Shown here: one piece after another, positions 25,639 to 33,759 of the stretch
Layout of the letters: the number at the start of each line of letters is the position of its first letter
Numbering within the stretch: the first letter of the stretch is position 1
Source: an uncultured Clostridia bacterium
Lineage (GTDB): Bacteria; Bacillota; Clostridia; Christensenellales; Aristaeellaceae
Length of the DNA stretch: 61,336 nucleotides
Reading direction: 5' to 3'
NCBI GenBank assembly: GCA_947596085.1
Contig: CANQEW010000010.1
Location: forward strand, 1 to 61,336
Made by a program: the position numbers and the translations under genes
Notes under the pieces: generated by a model
Seen by the model: the letters and a program-made list of their open reading frames with translations, nothing else
The model's database searches: none
Told to the model about the DNA's origin: nothing

Positions 25639-25860
25639 TCACTGCACTTCGATGAGCTCCGCGTCGCCCTTGCGCACGGAGAGCTCGTAACCGCGCACGG
25701 TCAGCTCCATCGGATCGCCCAGCGGCGCGACCTTGCGCACGTAGAGCTCGGTGCCCTTCGTGAGACCCATGTCCATGATGCGGCGCTTCAGCGCGCCCTC
25801 GCCGTGGAGCTTCACCACCGTGGCGGTGTCCCCCACCTTCAAATCCCGCAGCGTCTTCAT
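25639..25860 (-). CDS. feoA: FeoA family protein (second)
   Basis: This 73-residue SH3-like FeoA protein has the motifs KVGDTATVVKLHGEG, RRIMDMGLTKGTELYVRK and APLGDPMELTVRGYELSVRK. FeoA is a small cytosolic partner thought to bind FeoB and regulate it. It lies 15 bases downstream of another FeoA gene; doubled feoA genes ahead of feoB are common in Clostridia. About 150 bases separate it from feoB. Confidence 0.95.
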   Translation of the reverse strand: MKTLRDLKVGDTATVVKLHGEGALKRRIMDMGLTKGTELYVRKVAPLGDPMELTVRGYELSVRKGDAELIEVQ

Positions 25861-25875
25861 CTCTCCAACCTCCTC

Positions 25876-26088
25876 TTAGATCATAATGCGCATGGCCATC
25901 GTCTTATCCAGCGCCACGCGGCTGTCCTTGACCGAGAGAATCAAGTTTCCCCCGAGCTCGCTGATCAACCGAACCTCCGCGCCGACCACGAAGCCCAGCT
26001 CCGCCAGATGCCTGCGCACCTCGTCCTGACCGGTGATCTTTTGTATGATGCTCACGTCGCCGACCGCGGCCATCGCCAGGGGCATCAT
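25876..26088 (-). CDS. feoA: FeoA family protein (first)
   Basis: This 70-residue FeoA-type SH3 protein contains QDEVRRHLAELGFVVGAEVRLI and LGGNLILSVKDSRVALDKTMAMRI. It is more diverged from the second copy than expected of a recent duplicate, so the two probably have separate roles. ATG follows GGAGGGGAGG. It is the first gene of the feoA-feoA-feoB-Cys-rich operon, directly after the operator region. Confidence 0.93.
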   Translation of the reverse strand: MMPLAMAAVGDVSIIQKITGQDEVRRHLAELGFVVGAEVRLISELGGNLILSVKDSRVALDKTMAMRIMI

Positions 26089-26138
26089 AACTTCGCCTCC
26101 CCTCCGTTTGTTTTGCCTAACTCATCTGCCGAAATATT

Positions 26139-26193
26139 GGTCAGGCTTCCCTAACCAGGAGTTAGTTTAGCATAACTAACTCGGACTGTCAAT
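26139..26193 (-). promoter_or_regulatory. Iron-responsive promoter/operator of the feo operon
   Basis: On the minus strand TTGACA (26188-26193) and TAAACT (26165-26170) are 17 bases apart. TTAGTTTAGCATAACTAA (26163-26180) covers the -10 box and spacer and closely resembles the DtxR/IdeR operator. A second, weaker inverted repeat (GGTCAGG/CCCTAACC, 26139-26156) lies just downstream. Binding of an iron-loaded DtxR-family repressor would block the promoter. Confidence 0.72.
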
Positions 26194-26233
26194 AGCTTCG
26201 CGAAAACTTCACATACGAAGCGCGCGGAGAGAT

Positions 26234-26263
26234 TTGTCCCGAGGGGCCAAACGATGCTATAAT
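26234..26263 (+). promoter_or_regulatory. Promoter of the DUF523-threonine aldolase pair
   Basis: TTGTCC (26234-26239), an 18-base spacer and TATAAT (26258-26263) lie 25 bases ahead of the ATG at 26289. Confidence 0.65.
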
Positions 26264-26288
26264 GGATGCGAAGCGAGGGGGTGCGGCA

Positions 26289-26750
26289 ATGCGGGAGCGG
26301 ATACTGATCAGCGCCTGTCTGCTGGGCGTAAACTGCCGCTACGACGGCGGCGGAAAGGCGATTCCGGAGTTGGCGGGGCTGATGGAGCTGTGCGAGCTGA
26401 TCCCGGTCTGCCCGGAACAGCTGGGCGGGCTGCCCACGCCGCGCGCGCCGTCGGAGCGCGCGGGCGCACAGGTTCGGACCCGGGACGGACGGGACGTGAC
26501 CGGCGCCTTTGCGCGGGGCGCAGCGGAGGCCGTGAAGCTCGCGGAGCGCTTCGGCGCGCGGCGGGCGCTGCTCAAGGAGCGCAGCCCGTCCTGCGGACGC
26601 GGAACGATCTACGACGGCAGCTTCACCGGCGGCCTTCGACCCGGCGACGGCGTGGCGGCGGAGGCTCTGGCGGCGCGCGGTGTGGAAATCTACGGCGAGA
26701 GCCGCGCGCGGGAATTGATGGATGTACTCGGGAGGGAGAGGGAGTTATGA
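26289..26750 (+). CDS. DUF523 domain protein
   Basis: This 153-residue protein has DUF523 hallmarks: ISACLLGVNCRYDGGGK at the N terminus, PVCPEQLGGLPTPR, and the Cys motif LLKERSPSCGRGTIYDGSF. The paired cysteines suggest metal or Fe-S binding, and the function is not established. I chose the ATG at 26289 (GAGGGGG upstream) rather than 26262. Its stop overlaps the threonine aldolase start by four bases. Confidence 0.9.
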   Translation: MRERILISACLLGVNCRYDGGGKAIPELAGLMELCELIPVCPEQLGGLPTPRAPSERAGAQVRTRDGRDVTGAFARGAAEAVKLAERFGARRALLKERSPSCGRGTIYDGSFTGGLRPGDGVAAEALAARGVEIYGESRARELMDVLGREREL

Positions 26751-27790
26751 TTCGATTCAACTGCGACTATCAGGAGGCGGCGCACCCGCGCATTCTGGAG
26801 CGGCTCGCGCGAACGGGCATGGAGCAGATGCCCGGCTACGGCGAGGACGCGATGTGCGACGCGGCGCGCGCGCGCATTCGAGCGCTGTGCGAGGCGCCGG
26901 ACGCGGACGTGCAGTTTCTGGTGGGCGGCACGCAGGCGAACTTCACGCTGCTGGCGGCGGCGCTGCGGAGCTACCAGGGCGCGCTGGCGGCGGAGACGGC
27001 GCACATCGCCGTGCACGAGACGGGTGCGGTGGAGGCCACGGGCCACAAGGTGCTGACGCTGCCTCAGACGGACGGCAAGATCACCGCGGCGCAGGTGGAC
27101 GGATACTGCGCGGCCCACTACGCCGACGAGGCCCACGAGCACATGGTGATGCCCAGGGCGGTCTATATCTCGCAGGCCACGGAGCTGGGCACGATCTACA
27201 CCCGCGCGGAGCTGCGCGCGCTGCGCAAGGTTTGCGACAAGTGGAAGCTCTACCTCTACATCGACGGTGCGCGGCTGGGATACGCCATGGCGGCCGAGGG
27301 CTGCGACGTGGATCTGCCGTTTCTGGCGCGCACGGCGGACGCGTTCTACATCGGCGGCACGAAGCAGGGCGCGCTGTTCGGCGAGGCGATGGTGCTTTTG
27401 AACGATGATTTGAAGCGGGATTTCCGCTACGTCATCAAGCAGAAGGGCGGCATGCTGGCGAAGGGATGGCTGCTGGGCGTGCAGTTCGACGAGCTGCTCC
27501 GAGACGAGCTCTACTTTTCCCTTTCCGCTCACGCGGTGCGGCTGGCGATGAAGCTCAAGGGAGCGCTCACGGAGATGGGCGCGGCCTTCCTGGTGGACAG
27601 TCCGACCAACCAGCAGTTTCCGATCCTGCCGGACGCGGCGCTCGCGGAGCTGGGAAGGAACTTCAGCTACTCCTACCAGTGCCGCGTGGACGAGAGCCGC
27701 AGCGCGGTGCGCCTGTGCACGAGCTGGGCGACCCGCGAGGCAGATCTGGACGCGCTGATCGCCGAACTTCGCCGCCTGTTGCGCAAATGA
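26747..27790 (+). CDS. Low-specificity L-threonine aldolase
   Basis: This 347-residue PLP enzyme of fold type I cleaves L-threonine or allo-threonine to glycine and acetaldehyde. The PLP-binding Lys lies in YIGGTKQGALFGEA (about residue 205). Earlier landmarks are GGTQANFTLLAAAL and YIDGARLGYAM, which hold the cofactor. Related beta-eliminating lyases share this fold. The ATG lies within the DUF523 stop (ATGA), so the two are co-translated. Confidence 0.9.
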   Translation: MIRFNCDYQEAAHPRILERLARTGMEQMPGYGEDAMCDAARARIRALCEAPDADVQFLVGGTQANFTLLAAALRSYQGALAAETAHIAVHETGAVEATGHKVLTLPQTDGKITAAQVDGYCAAHYADEAHEHMVMPRAVYISQATELGTIYTRAELRALRKVCDKWKLYLYIDGARLGYAMAAEGCDVDLPFLARTADAFYIGGTKQGALFGEAMVLLNDDLKRDFRYVIKQKGGMLAKGWLLGVQFDELLRDELYFSLSAHAVRLAMKLKGALTEMGAAFLVDSPTNQQFPILPDAALAELGRNFSYSYQCRVDESRSAVRLCTSWATREADLDALIAELRRLLRK

Positions 27791-27810
27791 GAGCTTCGCG
27801 CGCGAAGCTC
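27791..27810. terminator. Perfect palindrome between convergent genes
   Basis: This 20-base perfect palindrome has arms GAGCTTCGCG and CGCGAAGCTC. It starts right after the threonine aldolase stop and precedes the stop of the convergent zinc-ribbon gene. No T-run follows on either side. Confidence 0.45.
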
Positions 27811-27817
27811 CCGTTCG

Positions 27818-28057
27818 TCAGTCCAGATACTCGTCGATTTCGCTGCGCCCGGGGCGCACGGGGATCTCCGGCTCGCCGAAGATTTCGTTCAGAAACGCCG
27901 GGTCGCTGGCCAGTGCCTTCAGCTTGTCGCGGCTGACCACGCTGTCCGTTCCCAGGCACGCCTTGCAGCGGTAGCCGCACTCCGGGCACACGCAGCCCAG
28001 TTCCAACCCCTCGGATTGATTCATGTAAGTGCCGCACTCGTGGCAGCTGCATCGCAT
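27818..28057 (-). CDS. Small zinc-ribbon protein, function unknown
   Basis: This 79-residue protein has four CxxC-like pairs in its first half (C3, C5, C8, then CVCPEC and CKAC). It is probably one or two zinc ribbons, followed by an acidic helical tail (FLNEIFGEPEIP, ending DEYLD). It follows sdaA by 11 bases with GGGGAAGC as ribosome site, so it belongs to that operon. I do not recognise the family. Confidence 0.7.
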   Translation of the reverse strand: MRCSCHECGTYMNQSEGLELGCVCPECGYRCKACLGTDSVVSRDKLKALASDPAFLNEIFGEPEIPVRPGRSEIDEYLD

Positions 28058-28068
28058 GACGCTTCCCC

Positions 28069-29271
28069 CTATCTGTACAATTTGGCGAGGCCGCCCTCGG
28101 CGGTCTCCCGGTAGATGCGGTTCAAATCGCGGCCCGTCTCGTACATGGTCTCCACCACCAGATCGAAGCTGATCTTGCGCGAGGCCGTCAGGAAGGTGGA
28201 AATGCGCACCGCGTTGATCGCGCGCATGGCGGCCACCGCGTTGCGCTCGATACAGGGAATCTGCACCAGCCCACCGATGGGGTCGCAGGTCAGGCCGAGG
28301 TGGTGCTCCAGCGCCACCTCGGCGGCGTATTCGATCTGGTCGATCTCCATGCCGTCGAGCTCTGCCAGCGCGGCGGCGGCCATCGAGCAGGCGGTGCCGA
28401 TTTCCGCCTGACAGCCGCACTCCGCGCCGCTGATGGAGGCGTTGCGCTTCACCAGGTTCCCGATCAGCCCCGCCACGGCCAGCGCGCGCAGCACGTCGGC
28501 CTCCGCCTTGCCCTCCCGCTCCTGCATGTAGCGCAGCACGGCGGGCAGCACGCCGCAGGAGCCGCAGGTGGGCGCGGTGACCACCGTGCCGCTGTCGGCG
28601 TTCTGCTCGCTCACCGCGTAGGCGTAGGCGCAGACGATGCGATCCTCCCGCGTCTCCGGGCGCTCGTCCTCGACGCGCTGGTCGTAGAGCAGGCGCGCCT
28701 TGCGCTCCACGCCCAGCCCGCCGGGCAGCACGCCGCCGCGCGAGAGCCCCTCGTCGATGCTCGCGCGCATGGCCGCCCATACCTCGCGCAGAAAGTCCAG
28801 AATCTCCGGCCCTTCGCAGGCGATCACATAGTCGCTCAGCCGCAGTCCCTCGGCCCGGCAGTGCGCGGCGATGCCGGCGAAGTGGGTGTGCGGATAGACG
28901 CGCCTCGCTTCCGTTGCCGCGCTTCGCCCCTCGACGCGAATGTCGCCGCCGCCCACGGACAGCGCACGCAGGCTCCCCAGCACTTCGCCGCCGCAACCGA
29001 AGGCGGTCAGATCCATGGTGTTGGGATGGGGAAGGTCGCTTTGTTCCAAATCGAGGCGGATTTCGCAGGGCAGCGGCGCGAAGCTCTCCCGAATCACCCG
29101 GTCGGTTCCGTGTCCCACCCCAGTGCGCGCCAGCGAGCCATAGAGCACCGCCTCGAAGCGCGCGGCCTCGGGGTGTTCGCAGCGAAACAGCCGGCAGGCG
29201 CGCTCCGGGCCCATGGTGTGGGAGCTGGACGGCCCGCGCCCGATCTTGTATACGTCGCGTATGGAATTCAC
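28069..29271 (-). CDS. sdaA: L-serine ammonia-lyase, iron-sulfur, single chain
   Basis: This 400-residue oxygen-sensitive [4Fe-4S] serine dehydratase converts L-serine to pyruvate and ammonia. The beta part comes first (RDVYKIGRGPSSSHTMGPE), followed by the alpha part with cluster cysteines in TAPTCGSCGVLP, ISGAECGCQAEIG and GLTCDPIGGLVQIPC. Both halves are fused in one chain, shorter than the E. coli form (about 454). The GTG start overlaps the Nudix stop (GTGA) with GAGGAG upstream. Confidence 0.93.
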   Translation of the reverse strand: MNSIRDVYKIGRGPSSSHTMGPERACRLFRCEHPEAARFEAVLYGSLARTGVGHGTDRVIRESFAPLPCEIRLDLEQSDLPHPNTMDLTAFGCGGEVLGSLRALSVGGGDIRVEGRSAATEARRVYPHTHFAGIAAHCRAEGLRLSDYVIACEGPEILDFLREVWAAMRASIDEGLSRGGVLPGGLGVERKARLLYDQRVEDERPETREDRIVCAYAYAVSEQNADSGTVVTAPTCGSCGVLPAVLRYMQEREGKAEADVLRALAVAGLIGNLVKRNASISGAECGCQAEIGTACSMAAAALAELDGMEIDQIEYAAEVALEHHLGLTCDPIGGLVQIPCIERNAVAAMRAINAVRISTFLTASRKISFDLVVETMYETGRDLNRIYRETAEGGLAKLYR

Positions 29272-29738
29272 AGCGAAAGCTCCTCTCCATTCAGCACGGC
29301 GCGCAGCAGCGCGTCGCCGTGATACTCCAGCCGCAGCCGGAAGAACGGCGCGTTTTCGACCAGCAGCCGCAGGAAGACGCGGTCGCCTTCCCACAGCGGA
29401 AGCTCCGGCACCCGGGCGATCTCCACCCACTCCAATATGCCCTCGTCGCAGGCGGTCAATTCGCCTTCGAAGCCGTCGGCGGTGTAGAGGAACATGCGCT
29501 CGTCGTCGCAGAGGTCGTTGATGAAGTCGATGACGCCCCGGGCGCGGTAGGCGGTGAGCCGCAGTCCGGTCTCCTCCCCCACCTCGCGCAGCAGGCACTG
29601 TTCGACCGTCTCGCCCGGCTCGATGCCGCCGCCCACGCCGATCCACTTGTCGCGGTTGGGGTCGTTTTTCTTCGAAACGCGGTGGAGCATCAGATACCTG
29701 CCGTCCCGTTCGATGTAGCAGAGCGTGGTCTCGCGCAT
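29268..29738 (-). CDS. Nudix hydrolase, MutT/8-oxo-dGTPase-like
   Basis: This 156-residue Nudix protein has the box GGGIEPGETVEQCLLREVGEETGL at about 37-59 and the upstream LMLHRVSKKNDPNRDKWIGVGG typical of MutT-like 8-oxo-purine hydrolases. A role in cleaning oxidised nucleotides is likely but not certain. It starts after AAGGAGTGAGAGG and its stop overlaps the sdaA start. Confidence 0.9.
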   Translation of the reverse strand: MRETTLCYIERDGRYLMLHRVSKKNDPNRDKWIGVGGGIEPGETVEQCLLREVGEETGLRLTAYRARGVIDFINDLCDDERMFLYTADGFEGELTACDEGILEWVEIARVPELPLWEGDRVFLRLLVENAPFFRLRLEYHGDALLRAVLNGEELSL

Positions 29739-29742
29739 CCTC

Positions 29743-30117
29743 TCACTCCTTTCCGCGCAGCGCTTCGCGTTCCCTGCACAGCTCCCCGTGGAGCTTCGCG
29801 CTGTCCCACTCCGCGTTGGCGGGGGTGAGCACAGCCTTGAGCGCGCCGCCGCAGAGCCGGTTGCGCCGCAGCGCGTCCAGCAGGCCGTGAAACTGCCGCT
29901 GGCTGAAGTTCGCCATCACGAGCATTTCGCCGGAGAAGTCCTCGCCCGCGTCCGCGCCCGCAACGCGGGGGCACAGGCCCGCGAGCGCGGCCAGCGGCTG
30001 GCCGTAGTCGGAGACCGGCACGCCGCGCACGGCAATCTTCAGTCCCGCGCACAAAAAGCGCAGCCCCATCATTTCCGCCTCGTTCAAATTGTAGACCAAC
30101 AGCGTCGGCGCGGCCAT
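29743..30117 (-). CDS. DUF3783 domain protein
   Basis: This 124-residue protein has the DUF3783 pattern: a short N-terminal strand (TLLVYNLNEAE) and the block EMLVMANFSQRQFHGLLDALR, then LKAVLTPANAEWDSAKLHGEL. No catalytic motif is visible and the function is unknown. It starts after GAGGTGG and is the first gene of the DUF3783-Nudix-sdaA-zinc ribbon operon. Confidence 0.82.
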   Translation of the reverse strand: MAAPTLLVYNLNEAEMMGLRFLCAGLKIAVRGVPVSDYGQPLAALAGLCPRVAGADAGEDFSGEMLVMANFSQRQFHGLLDALRRNRLCGGALKAVLTPANAEWDSAKLHGELCREREALRGKE

Positions 30118-30293
30118 GTTTCCACCTCAATCCCCGCGAGCGGGCGAATGTTCGGCGCCCTTCGCGGCAAATTCACGCATCTTCATTATAGAAAATCGCC
30201 GCCGGACTGTCAATTACATTTAAACATTTCCCCGTGGAAAAGCCGCGCGAAAGCGCCTATAATGAAGAAAGCAAGCGAGGGAGGTTTCGACTT

Positions 30294-31601
30294 ATGAGCG
30301 ATACAATCGGCGGCCTCACGTCCTTTCTACGGCAATCCGTCAGCGCGTTTCACGCGGTGGACGCCATCTGCGAGCGGCTTCGCGGCGCGGGCTTTCGCGA
30401 GCTTCAGGAGAGCGGCCACTGGGAGCTGACCCCGGGCGAGCGCTGCTTCGTGACGCGCAACCTGTCCAGCGTGATCGCCTTCACCGTGCCCGCGCGCGGC
30501 TTCGCGCCCATCCAGGCCGTGGCCAGCCACAGCGACTCGCCCACCTTCCGCGTCAAGGAGCGCGGGGAATTGGAGGAGAGGGACGGCTACGTGGTGCTCA
30601 ACACGGAGCGCTACGGCGGCATGATCATGAGCACGTGGATGGACCGGCCGCTGTCCGTGGCAGGCCGCCTGCTGCTGCGCACCGAGCGGGGATTGGAATC
30701 GAAGCTCGTGCGCGTGGACCGCGATCTCGTATTGATTCCAAGCCTCGCCATCCACTTCAACCGCGAGGCCAATGACGGTTACAAGTTCAACCCGCAGGTG
30801 GACATGCTGCCCCTCTGGGGCGACGCTTCCGCCAAGGGCGGCCTGCTGCGCGCCGTGGCCGAGGCCGCGGGCGTGGAGGCCGAGCGGATCGCGGGCAGCG
30901 ATCTCTATCTCTACAACCGGATGCTCCCGAGCGTCTGGGGTGAGGGTGGCTGCTACATCTCCGCGCCCCGGCTGGACGATCTGGAGTGCGCCTACACTTC
31001 GCTGTGCGGCTTCCTGGCGGCGAAGCCCGGAGATCACATCAATCTGTACTGCGCCTTCGACAACGAGGAGGTGGGCAGCGGCACCCGGCAGGGCGCGGAC
31101 TCCGATTTCCTGGAGGCCACGCTGCGCCGCGCGGCGCGCGCGCTGGGCGCGGACGACGAGGCGCTGGCCGCGGCGCTGGCGTCGAGCTTCCTGGTCTCGG
31201 CCGACAACGCCCACGCGCCGCACCCGAATCATCCGGAGAAGTACGACCCCACCAACCGCTGCCGCATGAACGAGGGCGTGGTGGTCAAATTCAGCGCCAA
31301 CCAGCGGTACGCCACCGATGGCGTGAGCCGGGCGCTCTTCTGCGAAATCTGCGCGCGGGCGGGTGTGCCGGTGCAGTTCTTCGCGAATCGCTCGGACATG
31401 CCGGGCGGCTCGACGCTGGGCAACATCTCCGGTTCGCACGTCTCCATTCCCACCGTGGACGTGGGCCTTGCGCAGCTCGCGATGCACTCCAGCTTTGAGA
31501 CCGCGGGCACGCGCGACGCGGAGCACATGGCTCGCGCGCTCACGGCGTTTTACGAGAGCGAGATTCGCGCGAACGCGGACGGGATGTACTGCTTGAAGTA
31601 A
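30294..31601 (+). CDS. M18 family aminopeptidase
   Basis: This 435-residue metallo-aminopeptidase of family M18 removes N-terminal, often acidic, residues from peptides in the cytosol. Metal and catalytic landmarks are the His-Asp pair of ASHSDSPTFRVK, the DNEEVGSGTRQGADSDF block with the catalytic Glu pair, SADNAHAPHPNHPEK, and the last His in GSHVSIPTVDVG. The ATG at 30294 follows AGGGAGG, and TATAAT lies at about 30257. It is convergent with the antiporter operon. Confidence 0.95.
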   Translation: MSDTIGGLTSFLRQSVSAFHAVDAICERLRGAGFRELQESGHWELTPGERCFVTRNLSSVIAFTVPARGFAPIQAVASHSDSPTFRVKERGELEERDGYVVLNTERYGGMIMSTWMDRPLSVAGRLLLRTERGLESKLVRVDRDLVLIPSLAIHFNREANDGYKFNPQVDMLPLWGDASAKGGLLRAVAEAAGVEAERIAGSDLYLYNRMLPSVWGEGGCYISAPRLDDLECAYTSLCGFLAAKPGDHINLYCAFDNEEVGSGTRQGADSDFLEATLRRAARALGADDEALAAALASSFLVSADNAHAPHPNHPEKYDPTNRCRMNEGVVVKFSANQRYATDGVSRALFCEICARAGVPVQFFANRSDMPGGSTLGNISGSHVSIPTVDVGLAQLAMHSSFETAGTRDAEHMARALTAFYESEIRANADGMYCLK

Positions 31602-31616
31602 ATCGGGAGAAGGAAA

Positions 31617-31650
31617 CGGCCGCCCCGATGCGGATGCGTCGGAGCGGCCG
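31617..31650. terminator. Bidirectional hairpin between M18 peptidase and antiporter operon
   Basis: Arms at 31617-31631 and 31636-31650 pair over 15 positions with two imperfect pairs. It sits between two converging stop codons. CTTTAAG follows on the plus strand and TTTCCTT on the minus strand. Confidence 0.65.
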
Positions 31651-31670
31651 CTTTAAGTATAAGCGGCTCT

Positions 31671-33755
31671 TTACAGCAAGATCAGGTACACCAGCACTAC
31701 CAACAGTCCCGCCGCGAACAGCAGCAGGCCGAAGGACACGGTGCGCGTGGCGCGCCCCAGCTCGGGATCCTTGTCGTAGATCCGCGCCGCGAGCACGTAG
31801 GTGAAGTCCACCTGAATGGGGTTGCCGCGCAGCACGGTCAGGTTCATCAGCACCGCGAAGCCATTCAGAACGCTCCCCACCACATGGGAGAAGGCGCGAT
31901 AGGCCGCGTGCTTGCGGTCGCTATGCGCGCTCGAGCTGCGCAGCGCCGTGGAGCGCATCAGCCGCGCGGCATCGTCCACCGCCTCCGAAGCGATGCGCGC
32001 GACCACGGTCGCCGCGTCCGGCACGGTTTCCATGAGGAACGGATTCTCCAGTGCGTGATCGACCGCCGCGCACAGCGCGTCCACCGCGCGCAGCGCGGCC
32101 CTCGCGGCGCGGCTCTCACGCCAGTTCCATTCGAAGCCGACGGCGATATATTTTCCCTTCCGGTACAGGAGCTTTCGCACCACAAACAGATATACCAGCG
32201 CGCCGATCAGCAGCGAAATTCCGCCGCCGCGCAGATTTTCCAGGCTGAAGAAGCGCACGCCGCGCACGCCCTCCACGCCCGTGAAGCTCGCGCTCAGGCG
32301 GCTGGCCGCCTCCAATATACCGGGGAACAGGCCGAGGATCGGTATGACGATCATCGAAGCGCACAGCGCGAAGGTTGTGCGGCGGTTCATGTATCCACCG
32401 TTTCTGCCGTCGTACTCCGCCTGTCGGGACGGATGCCGCTGCCAGAACAGCGCGACGTAGATCTTGAGCATGTAGGCCGTGGTGATGCCCGCCGCAAAGA
32501 GGAAGACCCACTCGCAGACGTTGTAGACGCTGAATCCGCCCAGCTCGCCCGCGTATTCGAGGATTCCCTCATGGATGAGCGTCTTTCCCAGGTAGCCGTT
32601 GAACAGCGGCACGCCCGCCAGGCCCAGCGCGCCCAGCAAGAACGCCGCGTGAAGCGCGGGCTTGCCCCGGCCGAAGCCGCGAATGTCGTCCAGCTCCAGC
32701 TTGTGCAGATTCATGTACACCACGCCTGCCGCCATGAACAGCGTCAGCTTCAGCATGGAGTGGTTGACCATGTGCATCACCGCGCCCGAGGCAGGCACGC
32801 TCCCCTCCTCGCCCAGCAGCGTCGCCATCGCCACGCCCACGGTGATGTAGCCGATCTGAGACATGGACGAGCAGGCGAGGATGCGCTTGAGGTTCGTGGA
32901 GAACAGCGCCAGTAGCGCGCCCAGCAGCATGGTGATCAGCCCCAGCGCCAGCATGGCGTTGCCGAAGGGGACGCAGCCGGACATCAGCCGCAGGCATACC
33001 AGCAGCATGCCGAACACGCCGGTCTTGGTCAGCACGCCGGAGAGCAGCGCGCTGGCCGGGGCGGGCGCGACCGGGTGCGCCTTGGGGAGCCACACGTACA
33101 GCGGAAAGAGTCCCGCCTTCGCACCGAAGCCCACCAGAATCAGCGCCGCCGGCAGGATCATGTCCGCGCGGCCTTGAGCGGCAGAGAGCGCGTCGAAGTT
33201 GAGCGCGCCCAGCCGCTGCCAGGTCAGGAACAGCCCCATCAGCGTGACCATGCCGCCGAACACGGCGATGGCCAGATACGTGCCCGCCGCGCCCATCGCG
33301 CCGGGATTTTCGTCGTGCGCCACCCAGGGATAGGAGGCCAGCGACATGATCTCGAAGAACACGAAGCAGGTGTAGAGGTCGTCGGAGAGGAAAACGCCCA
33401 GCGTGCCCAGCAGCGTGAGCTGGTTGAACAGGTAGTAGCGCGTGCGGTTCTCGTAGTGGGCGAAGTACTCCGGGGACATCAGCCCCGTCATCAGCCACAT
33501 GAAGCTGGCCACCAGCGCGTAGAGCGCGCGGAAGCCGTCCATGCGGAAGGTGAGGCCCATGCCGCAGATTCCCGGCAGCGCGGCAGCAAACGCGCCGCCG
33601 CGGGCGCAGCCCACGAAGCCCGCCAGCGCCAGCGCGAAGACCAGCGTCAGCTCCGTCAGATAGATTCTGTCCCGCAGGCGCTCCCCGCGCCGGGCGGCGA
33701 GGCAGGTGGCGACGGCGCCCAGCACCGGCAGCGCCAGCATCAACTCAATGTACAT
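31671..33755 (-). CDS. Proton-channel antiporter subunit with C-terminal extension (NuoL/MrpA-like)
   Basis: This 694-residue membrane protein of the complex I/Mrp large-subunit superfamily is the last gene of the antiporter operon. The half-channel region reads GFGAKAGLFPLYVWLPKAHPV, followed by the second Lys in LSGVLTKTGVFG, so both key lysines are present. A Glu lies in FVFFEIMSLASYPWV. The last ~200 residues are an extra soluble/helical extension ending in two hydrophobic segments, as in NuoL/HyfB-like subunits with a lateral helix. It should move protons or sodium as part of the complex. It starts after GGTGAGGTGAAG. Confidence 0.9.
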   Translation of the reverse strand: MYIELMLALPVLGAVATCLAARRGERLRDRIYLTELTLVFALALAGFVGCARGGAFAAALPGICGMGLTFRMDGFRALYALVASFMWLMTGLMSPEYFAHYENRTRYYLFNQLTLLGTLGVFLSDDLYTCFVFFEIMSLASYPWVAHDENPGAMGAAGTYLAIAVFGGMVTLMGLFLTWQRLGALNFDALSAAQGRADMILPAALILVGFGAKAGLFPLYVWLPKAHPVAPAPASALLSGVLTKTGVFGMLLVCLRLMSGCVPFGNAMLALGLITMLLGALLALFSTNLKRILACSSMSQIGYITVGVAMATLLGEEGSVPASGAVMHMVNHSMLKLTLFMAAGVVYMNLHKLELDDIRGFGRGKPALHAAFLLGALGLAGVPLFNGYLGKTLIHEGILEYAGELGGFSVYNVCEWVFLFAAGITTAYMLKIYVALFWQRHPSRQAEYDGRNGGYMNRRTTFALCASMIVIPILGLFPGILEAASRLSASFTGVEGVRGVRFFSLENLRGGGISLLIGALVYLFVVRKLLYRKGKYIAVGFEWNWRESRAARAALRAVDALCAAVDHALENPFLMETVPDAATVVARIASEAVDDAARLMRSTALRSSSAHSDRKHAAYRAFSHVVGSVLNGFAVLMNLTVLRGNPIQVDFTYVLAARIYDKDPELGRATRTVSFGLLLFAAGLLVVLVYLILL

Positions 33756-33759
33756 CTCT

